From Brachionus plicatilis (lineage: Eukaryota > Rotifera > Eurotatoria > Ploima > Brachionidae): a DNA stretch of 64,000 bases. The position numbers and the translations under genes were made by a program. Below are positions 12,519-23,074 of the stretch, one piece after another. The notes below the pieces were generated by a model. That model saw only the letters and a list, made by a program, of their open reading frames with translations. It ran no database searches and was not told the origin of the DNA. Numbering within the stretch: position 1 is the first letter of the stretch; each line of letters begins with the position of its first letter. The DNA lies in NCBI GenBank assembly GCA_010279815.1, contig QEOQ01000694.1, positions 33,592 through 97,591 of the forward strand, read 5' to 3'.

Positions 12519-12674
12519 AAAGAGGAAGTGAAGCCTGAACATTTGAAAATCGACCGCCAAAAAATCAAATGGCGGAAACATAACCAGAGACGTTTGTACC
12601 AGCAAGAACTGGAAAAACTCTATGAGATACTCAAGTACAACAGAGAGAATACGCCTAGAGTAAAATTAGCTTAA
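12519..12674 (+). pseudogene. Short basic open frame, possible gene or retroelement remnant
   Basis: An open frame of 51 codons bounded by stops, without an ATG, encodes a lysine/glutamine/tyrosine-rich helical-looking peptide (for example WRKHNQRRLYQQELEKLY). Its codon content is unlike the surrounding AT-rich DNA, which suggests former coding sequence. I do not recognise the family. It may belong to the neighbouring retroelement fragment. Confidence 0.3.
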
Positions 12675-14297
12675 ATTTTTATTTATTTATTTTTTTTGTT
12701 TATATAAATTCTTTTCTATTGTCATTTGTTTTTCTTATTTTTATTCGAATTTATCAAAAATTGTACATAGTGAAATTGACATGACTCGACTAGACTTTTT
12801 TCAATTTGAATACTTCATTTTTACATTTTCTGATGTTTCATTTTGTATATTTTCAATTTCAAAAGTAGACAACATCACCTTATTTGAAGATACGGTGAGC
12901 AAATGGTCGGCAAAAGGCCTCAGCATTAGTAAATAAATAAATACATGAATTTACCTTAACCCATAACAAAAAGACGAATTTTAAGTTGATTTATTTTTGA
13001 GTTATTACATTCCAAACCATGTTATAACAATTTTTAATTTCACTTTTGAAATAAACTTCAATTTTATTTATTTGTTTATCTCAAAAGATTAAAAATAGAA
13101 TAAGGTTAAATAAAATTTAAAGTAAAATCAATTTAGGAAAGAAAAAAATTTAAATATGAGAAATAAATTGAAAAGAGTAATCTCAGATGCTACATGTTTA
13201 GGTAGCAATTCCACAATGGAGTCTGGTATTCGATATATCTGGAATCGAAGCTGCTTTGTTTTCCTCCACCAGTCTGTCACTTATTTTTTTTTAGAATAAT
13301 AATTTTTTTAACATTTAACATTTTTTAATCAATTTAAAAATAATTTTTGATGATTCTAAATTGAAAAAAGTTAAATTTTATTTGATAAAATATTTTTCAT
13401 TATTTTTATTTTTCATTATTGAAGGAGATTTTGGAAGTGAGATTAGCTCAGAAGATGCACAAGGCAAATTATAATTGATTCAGTTAATGATCTTGACGTG
13501 ACTGATATTGAAGATAAAGATGAAGATGAGCAAGAGTAATAAAATAGATAAAAGATATTATACTTTACATGAGAAAAAATGTATAAAATAAACAAGAAAC
13601 TGTCAGAAGTAAAATTAGACAGCATTAAATATAAAAGTTTGTTATATTAAAAGCAGACACTTGAAAAACCAAAATGCACAGATGAAACTATAGAAGAAGT
13701 AATAAAATCTTTAAAAAGTGTCCTGAATTCGATAATTTTTTTGAGTGGAAAGGGTTAAAAATACACATGGCTAAAAAACATTGAAATTTAAAACTGATGA
13801 TTTTGAATTTCTTTGGTTACTTAATTTTTTCTTTAGTCACATAATAAATTTTTTGGCCACCTAATTTTTTTATTGTTTACTTCTAGTCATATATTCCATC
13901 TTATAAAATTGAGCGACCAGTCTTGGTCATATATTTTAGTTGAGGGATACTAGTCACATAATATGTGACCAACTGGTCACCTATGACTATAGACCCTCAT
14001 TTAATTAGAGGAACAGAAAATATAGGAGTACAATTGAAAGAGAAGCAGTCATGAGTTCTAAATAAATTAACCAGTGATAAATTAAACAATTAATCATTTT
14101 TTAGTATACTCTGAATTTTAAATTCTTTTTAAATCTTTTTTTTCAATTTTGACGTTAATTGAATAAATTTTAATTAAATTTTTAAAATAATAAATCTAAT
14201 GCAGAACCATTTCATATTTCATACAATTCATGTTATTTACAACCATGTTTGATGCATATATTTAGACACACAATTTTTGCATCGTTGGGCGGATATA
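12675..14297. other. Repeat-rich intergenic DNA with decayed fragments
   Basis: Contains a TAAATAAATAAAT tail at about 12930 that could be another retroelement 3' end. About 13660-13786 contains a broken frame resembling a single C2H2-type unit (GLKIHMAKKH) with one frameshift. About 13810-13990 holds a cluster of degenerate TAGTCACATA/GGTCATATA motifs in both orientations. No intact gene. Confidence 0.35.
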
Positions 14298-14707
14298 ATT
14301 ATTATTATTTTTTTTTATTTCACTGAACGCCTCTAAGGCGATTTAAAAAATAAATAAGATAAAATAAGTATAAATATAAGGGTTTGAGTAAAAACTAAAA
14401 AAAATTCAAACTTGATATGTTAAATTTTAAATTCGATGATTATCATTCATTTTGTGTTCTACTTTTGTTTTTTTTATTTTTGTTTTTTTCTATTTCATCG
14501 TTATTTTGTGTATTTTCCCAAAAAAATTAAAAAAAAATAAAGACAGAACACAAAATGAATAATAATAATCGAAATTTCAAATTTAACGTATCAAATTTGA
14601 ATTTTTTTCAGATATTGCTCATAAACTTTCAAGTTTTACTTTTTAATTTTTTTTACATCACCTTAAAGGTGTTGATTGAAATAAATAATAGCAATAATAA
14701 TAATATA
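14298..14707. repeat. Imperfect foldback made of two inverted AAT-tailed copies
   Basis: The two halves are reverse complements about a centre near 14502, with arms approaching 200 bp. The match is exact around CATTCATTTTGTGTTCT (14444-14460 against 14545-14561) and more diverged outward. Both outer ends carry AAT/ATT runs with a nearby hairpin: ACGCCTCTAAGGCG on the left, CACCTTAAAGGTG on the right. It looks like two copies of one short element inserted head to head. Confidence 0.65.
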
Positions 14708-15239
14708 TCATAAATATATTACACCTTAAATAAAAAAAATAATATTTTTAAGTTCAAACTTAAAATGAAGTATTAAAAAAAATTATTTGACAAACTTATT
14801 TTATTTTTTATATTTATTTATTTTTAAGTTTACAAATAAAATTAAGAGAAAAATTTTGATCCAGTTTGAAGATTTTTTAGTTCGATTTTACTAAGTGAAA
14901 AATGGCCAGTGATAGAATTACCATGCCATAAATTTTGTATTAGAAATCTAAAGATTAATGAAAAAAATAATTGCTTTAAAAATTCTTAAACAAATTTCTA
15001 TTTTTATATGGTACAATTTTGACGACATTTTTTATTCCGAAGTTAACATGAGTCAATTGTTCAATAATGTGTTTGATTTTCAAATAAAAAAAACAAACAT
15101 TATTTAATCAAAACAATCAAATTTTAGGCTTAAAGAGTAAAGTTCATTAGAAAAATTCTCAAAATTAAAAATATTCTATCCTTAAAATCTTACAGGATTT
15201 TTTTTCTAATTGCATAAGGTTTACCGGATAAAAATATTT
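14708..15239. other. PP6 gene 3' flank
   Basis: AT-rich. On the minus strand an AATAAA lies at 15036-15031, about 205 bp past the PP6 stop codon, and is the nearest plausible poly(A) signal. Nothing else seen. Confidence 0.45.
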
Positions 15240-16160
15240 CTACAAAAAATAGGGTGTTATATTTTTGGATGGAAAAACTCTCAAGTCATCTGGAACTGCC
15301 GAAAATATTTTTGCTTCTTTGGTATTTTTATCGCTAAATGATAAAATCGAGGCAATATTTCCGCATCTATAGCAGTAATTTGGTGCTGACCAAACAGTGA
15401 CCAATTTATCATCGAACCAATATTTATAGCCCTCTTGAACTAGTTGATGAGCTCTACAGATCAAATTTAAGCTATTTATTTCGCAGAACTGGTTTACAAC
15501 TTTAGCACCAAAAAGCCATCCAGCTCCTCTAGGAGATATGGACCATGAGTCCACTTCTTCGGGATCTGACCAAACAAGATCGCAGAAAGCACCTTTGTTA
15601 GGAATTTCTTGATTTCTTTCAATCAATCTAATCTGATCTAGAGTTTTTATTTCTGGCGATAGACCTCCATGAACACATAAAATTGAGTCGTCTATAATTG
15701 CTGCTATGGTCAAATAGTCAAATAGCTTACAGCAATATTTCCACGGATTAGCGTTTCCGTATTTTGTCATACATTCGTCATAGAATCCATACACTTGGGT
15801 TATTTGTCTTGACTCATGATTTCCTCTTAGCAGTGTTATTTTATCTGGATATTTAGCTTTGAATAAAAGTAATTGGGTAATGGTTTCTAAGCTGTAGTAC
15901 CCGCGGTCCACAAAATCACCCATAAATATGTAATTTGTGTCCGGTGGGTATCCCCCTGTGCGGAATAATTCTTGTAAATCATAATATTGACCATGTATGT
16001 CACCGCATACTGTTACTGGCGTGTAAACAGGGTGCACATTTGACTCTTCGATTAAATATTCTAAAACTATATCACATAATCTTCTAAAGTCATTTTCAGG
16101 CAAGTATTTGCAGTCTTTAGTTAGTTCAATCCATTTGTCTAAATTTGAGTCACCGGACAT
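15240..16160 (-). CDS. Ppp6c: Serine/threonine protein phosphatase 6 catalytic subunit
   Basis: A single uninterrupted exon encodes 306 residues, the normal length for PP6 catalytic subunits (vertebrate form about 305). All PPP-family metal-site motifs are present: GDIHG (residues 53-57), GDFVDRG (81-87), GNHE (113-116), an HGG motif and [11 protein letters not shown] near the end. The C-terminus is TPYFL, the tail shared by PP2A-like phosphatases and a methylation site in PP2A/PP4. The opening [18 protein letters not shown] and the YCYRCGN variant favour PP6 over PP4 or PP2A. It dephosphorylates Ser/Thr residues, usually with SAPS-domain subunits, in cell-cycle and growth signalling. The start ATG gives the family-typical N-terminus. 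Absence of introns, while PKA-R, NOL9 and ZDHHC17 nearby have several, is worth noting; there is no sign of decay. Confidence 0.96.
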   Translation of the reverse strand: MSGDSNLDKWIELTKDCKYLPENDFRRLCDIVLEYLIEESNVHPVYTPVTVCGDIHGQYYDLQELFRTGGYPPDTNYIFMGDFVDRGYYSLETITQLLLFKAKYPDKITLLRGNHESRQITQVYGFYDECMTKYGNANPWKYCCKLFDYLTIAAIIDDSILCVHGGLSPEIKTLDQIRLIERNQEIPNKGAFCDLVWSDPEEVDSWSISPRGAGWLFGAKVVNQFCEINSLNLICRAHQLVQEGYKYWFDDKLVTVWSAPNYCYRCGNIASILSFSDKNTKEAKIFSAVPDDLRVFPSKNITPYFL

Positions 16161-16587
16161 TTTTATATTGAGAATAAGGGTAAAATAATCAGAAAAAATT
16201 TGAGTTTTTTACTCTTGAATTATATAAAATAGTCTAAGTTTGAATTTGTCATAAGTTATTTTGAGTCAAAAATTTATTCTTAAATGAACAAATTGCAAAT
16301 TTAAATTAATAAAATTATAAATGAAAGAAATTTGTCTTAAAATTAAAAAACTTATCTATTTATACAATTTAAAATTCTTTGGTCAGTTTCCATAAAAATA
16401 ACCAAAGCTAATTGACCGAAATATGAACGAGACATATTTATTTTTTTTGTTATTTTAAAAATCATATTTTATTTATTTTTTTTATTTTAAGGGTAATCAA
16501 GAGATTGGTACCAATGTTATGAATTAATGATTAAAACTTTGTTTTATTTCATTTAGATAATACATCTTTCAAAATCTAAAAAAATAC
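16161..16587. other. PP6 upstream region
   Basis: AT-rich; no clear TATA element can be singled out because A/T runs are everywhere. It leads into the palindrome at 16588. Confidence 0.3.
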
Positions 16588-16649
16588 ATACAGTACTGAT
16601 TTGACACGTGGAATTTACGTAAAATCCACGTGTCAAATCAGTACTGTAT
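16588..16649. repeat. 62-bp near-perfect palindrome with two CACGTG sites
   Basis: The arms 16588-16612 and 16625-16649 are exact reverse complements, and the 12-bp middle is also palindromic apart from one A-A pair. Each arm contains CACGTG (E-box-type hexamer). It is GC-richer than its surroundings and lies about 430 bp upstream of the PP6 start codon. Confidence 0.93.
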
Positions 16650-19316
16650 TTTTATTAAGTCTTTGAAAAAGCAAAACATTGCAATCTTTAATTTTAATTT
16701 TTTAATTTTTTTTCAAGGCATAAAAAAATTGATCATCAACCTATACATTAATCTTGTGTAAAAATATTCAAAGGTTTTCTCACCATTAACCGTTTTTAAC
16801 ATTTTTTCAATAAAATTCTCATTATTCCTTATTTTTTATTTTAAAATCCTTGAGTCATTTTACTATAATTTCACTCTAAAATGTTCAGGAGAATTTTAAA
16901 ATAATAACGATTTATATGCAAAAGATATAATTCTATCGAAAGTAAGATGCCGAATCGCATAGAAGCTATCTTCTAAAATTTTGTTGAAGTTATTTGCTTC
17001 AAATTTAAATTTAAATAATTTAAATATTGAAAAATAACACAAAAGATTGTAACAATAATCAAACTAAAACGAAATAAATGTTTTAAAAAACTGTTTTTTT
17101 TTACAGAAAAAAATAAAAATCTTCTAATACTCAATGATTTCTAAAAATAAAATTTTAAAATCAAAGTCGAAATTGTTGGAAAAAATTAAAATTAAGTAAA
17201 ATTTGAATGTAATTTAGAGAATAATTAAATAATGAAATGATAATATGAAATTAATATTTGATTTTTGAAAAGAAAAGATTAATCTATTTTTTAGTGTATA
17301 TTTTTAATTTCAAAAAAATATTTTATTTTTTTAATAGTTTCTCGAAATAGATAAGTAATACTTTTAAAAATTAAGAATATTTTTAGTGCAAAATAATTTG
17401 AAAAAAAAGTAAATCATCAAAATTTAAATTAGAATAATTGAATAAATAAGAAAATTTAAAAGTAAAAATAAACTTGAAAGATTCATTTTATTTTTTTAAA
17501 TTATGTGAAAAAACTTTTATTTGGTTAAAAATAAGGAAATTTTTAAACAAAATGATGTGCTTGTAATTCAAAATGGATACGACTAATTTTAAAATTGAAT
17601 AGAATATTCATGAAACTATTTGGATATGGTATCAAACACAGATTATAAGCTGAGACAGTTGTGTCGTGGAATTAATAAAATTGATGAATAAATACTAGAA
17701 AATATCCTTGATTGATAAATTTCTGTCTAATAAAAAATCTTGTATAAATGAAACGTTGAAGTAATTTATTTAGACAACTTATCATGCTAAAAGGACGAAA
17801 AATAAAGCAGTTCTAATAAAATAGTACCGGTCAATTTGACGGCCCAGCGCGTCCGGCCATGTCGGTCCAAAAATTTTTAGCTAAAAATAAAAATAATAAG
17901 GAAGAACTTAACTTTTTTTTGTTCAATCGAAATGAATATTGCATACTTGGCTTAACTTAGTAGTGAATAAAATAAGGATAAGATTAAAAATTGACTTTTT
18001 TTTATATTTTTTATAATTTAATCAGGAACATAATCAAAAATTAATTATTTTTAATATCAAAATTAACTTGGTTGAATTTAAAAATATTTTTTAAAACATT
18101 CTTAGCACTGTCAGGTGGAGGGCCGTCTAAGCAGACATTGTCGGATTCTGCATGTAAAATATCAATTTTCAATTTTAAAACAGGCATTATATATAGAAAA
18201 CCATTTTTGAATTAAAAACTTAATTTTTAATTTTATTGTTAAAATTATGGTATAAAGCAATGTTAGGGGTTTTCTCTACACCATTATTCGTGAACTAACT
18301 GTTAGAAAATAATCATGATTTTTAGAAAAAAAGCTTTAAGTTATTCAACTAAAATTTATTCTCTCAGTAATTATTAGGCTATATTTTCATTATAAAGAAT
18401 AAATATAGATTTTTTTTTTTCAGTGTAAAAAATTGAATAATTTAAACCTAAAGCTAAAAAATTCAAATTAAATGCCAAGTAAAACAGATTTTTCAACGAT
18501 ATAATAAATCAGTTTTATCTATGTAAAGTTTTGGAAACAAGCTTGAAATTTGTTATCTTTAAACAAAATAATTAATGAAAAATTTTGCGGTAAAAATGCA
18601 AACTGCTATTTAATAAAATGAACTAAGTTAGGTTAAAACAAAATCAAGATCTTACTTAAAATAAACTTAAAACTCTAAATAGAAAGTTTATTGTTTTCAG
18701 ATATCATTTATAAAACTGGTTTAATTAAGAGCAGAATTTTTTTAAAATTTTATTGAAGAACTCATTAATTTTGAAGATCAATTAAATATTTTGACAAATA
18801 AAGTTAAGCTAATTAAAATCAACTCTGAATATCATTAGAAAGCAATTATAATTTCCAATAAGATAAACAAACTTTTGAGATCAATTCTTTAAGCCAAAAT
18901 GCATTTTTATCTTTTTTTTTGATATTGTTGATTAGAGCTTTAAAAAAAATTTTCTAAACAGATTCCTTAAGTTAAACATTTGATTAAATTTTTTTTTATT
19001 TGTTTTTAGAAAAGATAAATTTGTCTGATTCTTTTGTTTAAAAATTTACATTTCCTCTCATAAATCAAAAATATTTTTTTGTTGAAAACCGGTCATAGCA
19101 AAATAATATTTCAAAATTTTTAGTTTTTAAATCGGGACGAGCCATTTGAAAAAAGTCATCTGTAAATTGGATTGCAATCAAAATACGCATCTAAATTATA
19201 TTTTTAAGATTAATAATCTAGAATTTGATCAAAACTTCTAAAATGTCGTCATATGGTCTGCTTTCATTTTCTATTATCAAATTATTTATTTAATTTTTTA
19301 ATTTTTTATTAAGATA
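16650..19316. other. Intergenic, no gene seen
   Basis: AT-rich throughout. Two GC-richer islands at about 17827-17870 and 18110-18160 share GACGGCCC in opposite orientations (17839-17846 and 18119-18126) and could be the ends of a short decayed element, but the similarity is too limited to call. Confidence 0.35.
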
Positions 19317-19555
19317 CCGTAAATATTTGTTTTTTAACGTCGCACTAAAAGCCCAAGAATTCAGTTTTGATGCCTTAAAAAAAATAGTTTTTTCAACTTA
19401 CCAAGAAATCAAAATTGAAAATCTCGTTATTAAGTTGGCTTCCAGTTCCATAGATTTTCATTTTTTCTAACATAAGCCTTGGAAAATTTTATTTTTCGAA
19501 GCTCCTAAACCAAATTCTTGCTTTTAATGCGACGTTAAAAAACAAATATTTACGG
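19317..19555. mobile_element. MITE with long terminal inverted repeats and TA target duplication
   Basis: A 239-bp element whose first 28 bp (starting CCGTAAATATTTG, containing AACGTCGCA) are the exact reverse complement of its last 28. After one mismatch another 7 bp match, and weaker similarity then continues past a small indel. It is flanked by TA on both sides (19315-19316 and 19556-19557). TA duplication and internal sequence without a frame fit a non-autonomous Tc1/mariner-type MITE. Confidence 0.85.
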
Positions 19556-19557
19556 TA

Positions 19558-22500
19558 ACTTTTTGGCGAAAATTATCTTTTTTTAAGCAATAATTTTTTT
19601 TTTCAATTTAAATTTTACCACTATAAAATAAAACAGGCTTGTTTAATTAAAATTTAAATTTTTCTATTTTAAATAAATTCAGAAGTTGGGCGAATGAAAG
19701 TTTATTTAAAACTCCTTTTTTTTATGTTCTATTATTTTCTACTTAAATTAATTTTATTTAATTTAAGGCATGAAAATTTTCATGATTTTATTTCTTAAAT
19801 AATTTTTATATAGGTCTGGGGGTCTTTTATTTGGCTTAAATTCAAATTATCTAACAAAACAAAAATATTCCTTAAATTATCATATCATTTTATTAATATA
19901 ATTTAAAATCTTCATTCTTCCAAACACTAAATTTGTGACTGCATATGTGACATTGTGCCATTTCGGATATATTTCCCATCAAATAAAAATTTACATTGCA
20001 TGGTTATATTTTTGACATTCAAATCATTATCAGTTTTCTATTTAAATCTATACATACTATATTTAGATCTATCTTACATTTTCTAATTATAAGTACAATA
20101 TTTTATTTTTTTTCAATAAAATTCAAGACTTGCCATTTAATAGCTAAAATTTATTTAAAATATATCAATCAAATATTTAGGGTTGAGATGTTTTATTTAA
20201 AAAAAAATCAAAAAAATAATTAAAATAGTTTTAACTTTTAGCTACCATTAATGAATTATATGCTGATTGTGTGTTTGTAAGCAAATCGATAGAAACTAGG
20301 TTTTTTTAAATAAAAAGTTACAAATTTTTTAAAATATCAAGACCTAAGCCAACAATCGATTAAATTGATAATAGCAACTCAGTTATTTTTAGGAATAAAT
20401 AAACACATTTAATTTAATTTTGAACAATGCTTTTTAATTAATTCAAACAAATTATTCATTGTATTTACTGGATTTTTTCAAATCAAATTTTTGATTTTAT
20501 ATTAAATCAAAATAAAAGTTAAGAAAATTAAAAAAATTCTTATTATCAATTTTGTTTACCAGAACTTTCATTTATTAATTATCAATATAAATATACCACT
20601 ATAATTTAAATCGAACTTTTTGTTTTATTCTTTTTTTGTGAACTAATGGGTCAAATTTTTTTAGGTAAGATAATTCAAAAGATAAAGGCAAAGCCATTAA
20701 AAAGCAATTATTAGAAACAAAATTTGGATACATGAGAAAAAAAAACACATACCATTTCTTTAGGCTAAAGCTGATAAGAAGCTGCTAAAAAGAGAACTTA
20801 AAATTCATGATCAAGTTTCAGATTTATTAAATTCGAAATTTGATACAAAATTTTTAAAAGATAAAAAATTTCGATCAAACTATTGTTTCTCGAATTTAAA
20901 GTGTAACTTATAGACATAAGGCATACAAAAAATGTTTAAGCATATCAAATCTCCAGATTATAAAAAGAGTGATAACTGTATATACAATCTAGTTTCTGTT
21001 TTTAAAATTTAAGCCTTTTAAACAGTCTATGTCTCTAATGAACTAGATGCAACAAAAATCGAAGAGGATAATTGTGGTAAGCAGGATATTGTGGTGGAAA
21101 GATTATTGACCTGAGTCTATTTATTAAGCTATTAGCAAAAATATTTCCTTTCTAGCCAAATCCTACAGACCTCTAATTTGACACTAATTGTGAACACAGT
21201 ATTGCACCGGATCAATTTATTTTGAAGAGAAAGAATTTTTTTGAACACATAAATTTAGCCAAGCGATTATTAATGACAAAGTCAAACATATTTTTTGAAT
21301 TAAAATTTAATTATTCATTATTGGTTTTGACTTAAAATGGGACAAGTTCTAGTTTTAAAAAAAATACAATTGATCACTTGTGAACATTTATTTGACTCTC
21401 AAAGTAAATTTTTTATTATTAAGTGGTGTTTAGTGTTTTCAAGTTTAATTTTTGCATGATCTTGATGTCAAAAAAAATTACAATCTTAAATTTTTCCAAA
21501 TTTTTAGGTTTAAAACAATAAATTAAAATTAAAACAATAAATTACAATTAAATTAAAATTGGATATCTTAAGAGAATATTAAACTTCAAACAAGCAGAGT
21601 TGTTAAAAAGTCCAAAGTTCAAGTCAAAGTCACTAAAATTAAAGCCCAAGTCTGGACTTTAAATTTTAATGTTTTTAAAGAATAAATTTTAAGATTGACC
21701 CTATTTGAATTTGTCTAGTTGGACATAAACTAATTGATTTTGTCTGAACTTTGATTAGAATTTTTTTATTTGGATTATCTTTATTTTTAATGTAGAAAAT
21801 TCAAGTTTTAATTAAAAATTTTACAAATTATTTCATATAAGAGTTTTTCGTGTCTAGTTGATTTAAATAAATTTTTTTATAAAATTAATTTTGTTTTAAT
21901 TTGAAAAATAAATGAATTGAATGAAGATTTTTTGATTTGATGATTTTTTTTTATTTTTTATCTATTTAAAAAAGATTTATTCTATAAAAAGTCAGATATT
22001 TTATTTGAATCTTTAATTATTATTTTTTATAACTTCTTAGAATTAAAGTTGAAATTTTGCAATTCAACTCTAGTTCACTACTAGCAAAATAAATTTGCTT
22101 CTAATAGCCTAATTACAATGGATTCGAGTGTTGTTATGACAATTTTTTTCGTGTATATTTCCTAGTGAAATCATTCATTTAAAATTTAATTTATCGATAT
22201 ACTTCGGATTTTTCTAAATATTTAATTTTAAAAATCAGTCAAAGAATTGAAATTATTTTGGCAAATAAAAGCTCCGAAAAAAAATTCTAAGAGTTCCTAA
22301 AGCGTTAAAAATTTTTAATTTTTTAGAAACATTTCTTAATGAGAAATGCCTTAGGATAAAAAGGTAAAGATTGGGTAATGTAAAGTTTATTTTCAAACTT
22401 CTTTGCCTAATTGACAACCGAAGCTTGCTAAACAAAACAAAAATATAAAAATTCCAAGCTAAAGCTTCAACATTAAATTAGATATTAATGTTTACTTACT

Positions 22501-23018
22501 TTTCATCATCTTTTTAAAAAATAAATTAAACTAATATAGTTTTTAATAAACAAAGAAAAAAGTCCAAAGAGCAAAATTTTCATCCGCCATTTTAGTAACT
22601 CCTTTTAAATTTGGAATTTTGCATTAAATTCTCTCAGCTTTTGATTCAGATCAGAGTTTAGATAAGCACTGTTTGCCCATTTTGTATGTTATTTTTTTGG
22701 TAGCAATATCAACTCATGAATTATTATAATTGAAAAAATCTTAAAGTATATATGAAGCATTTTGAGCTTTATATTGTATTTTTTTAAAATCTTTTAATTT
22801 TGCGGATCTTAGCTGCAATAGTTGTCTGTGCATGCAAATAGCTGAAGAGAAATTCATAATTTCAAATGAATAAAGAATAATTTCTATAATAACTTGATTT
22901 TTTTGTTTGTCTTAAATTAAACAAAAATCGATACAAGACCTCAGTACCCAAGCTGTTCGAGAGCTTTTTCGCTGTCCAGTCTTTTTTAAATTATGCTAAA
23001 TTAAAAAATTTTTTTCAG
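19558..23018. other. Intergenic, no intact gene; ends at a probable 5' UTR acceptor
   Basis: AT-rich. The stretch at about 20660-21230 has somewhat more complex sequence and could be a decayed gene or element, but no frame survives. At the right end a typical acceptor (T run then CAG, AG at 23017-23018) precedes the PKA regulatory subunit start by 56 bp, so an untranslated exon or a trans-splice acceptor is likely there. Confidence 0.35.
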
Positions 23019-23074
23019 ATTTTTAATTACTAATCAGTTGACAGAAAATTCGATACAACTTTGTTGGCAAAAAG

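Noticed and set aside
17827..18160. Two GC-rich islands that might be ends of an element
   Set aside because: Only 8 bp (GACGGCCC) are inverted between them; not enough to define termini.
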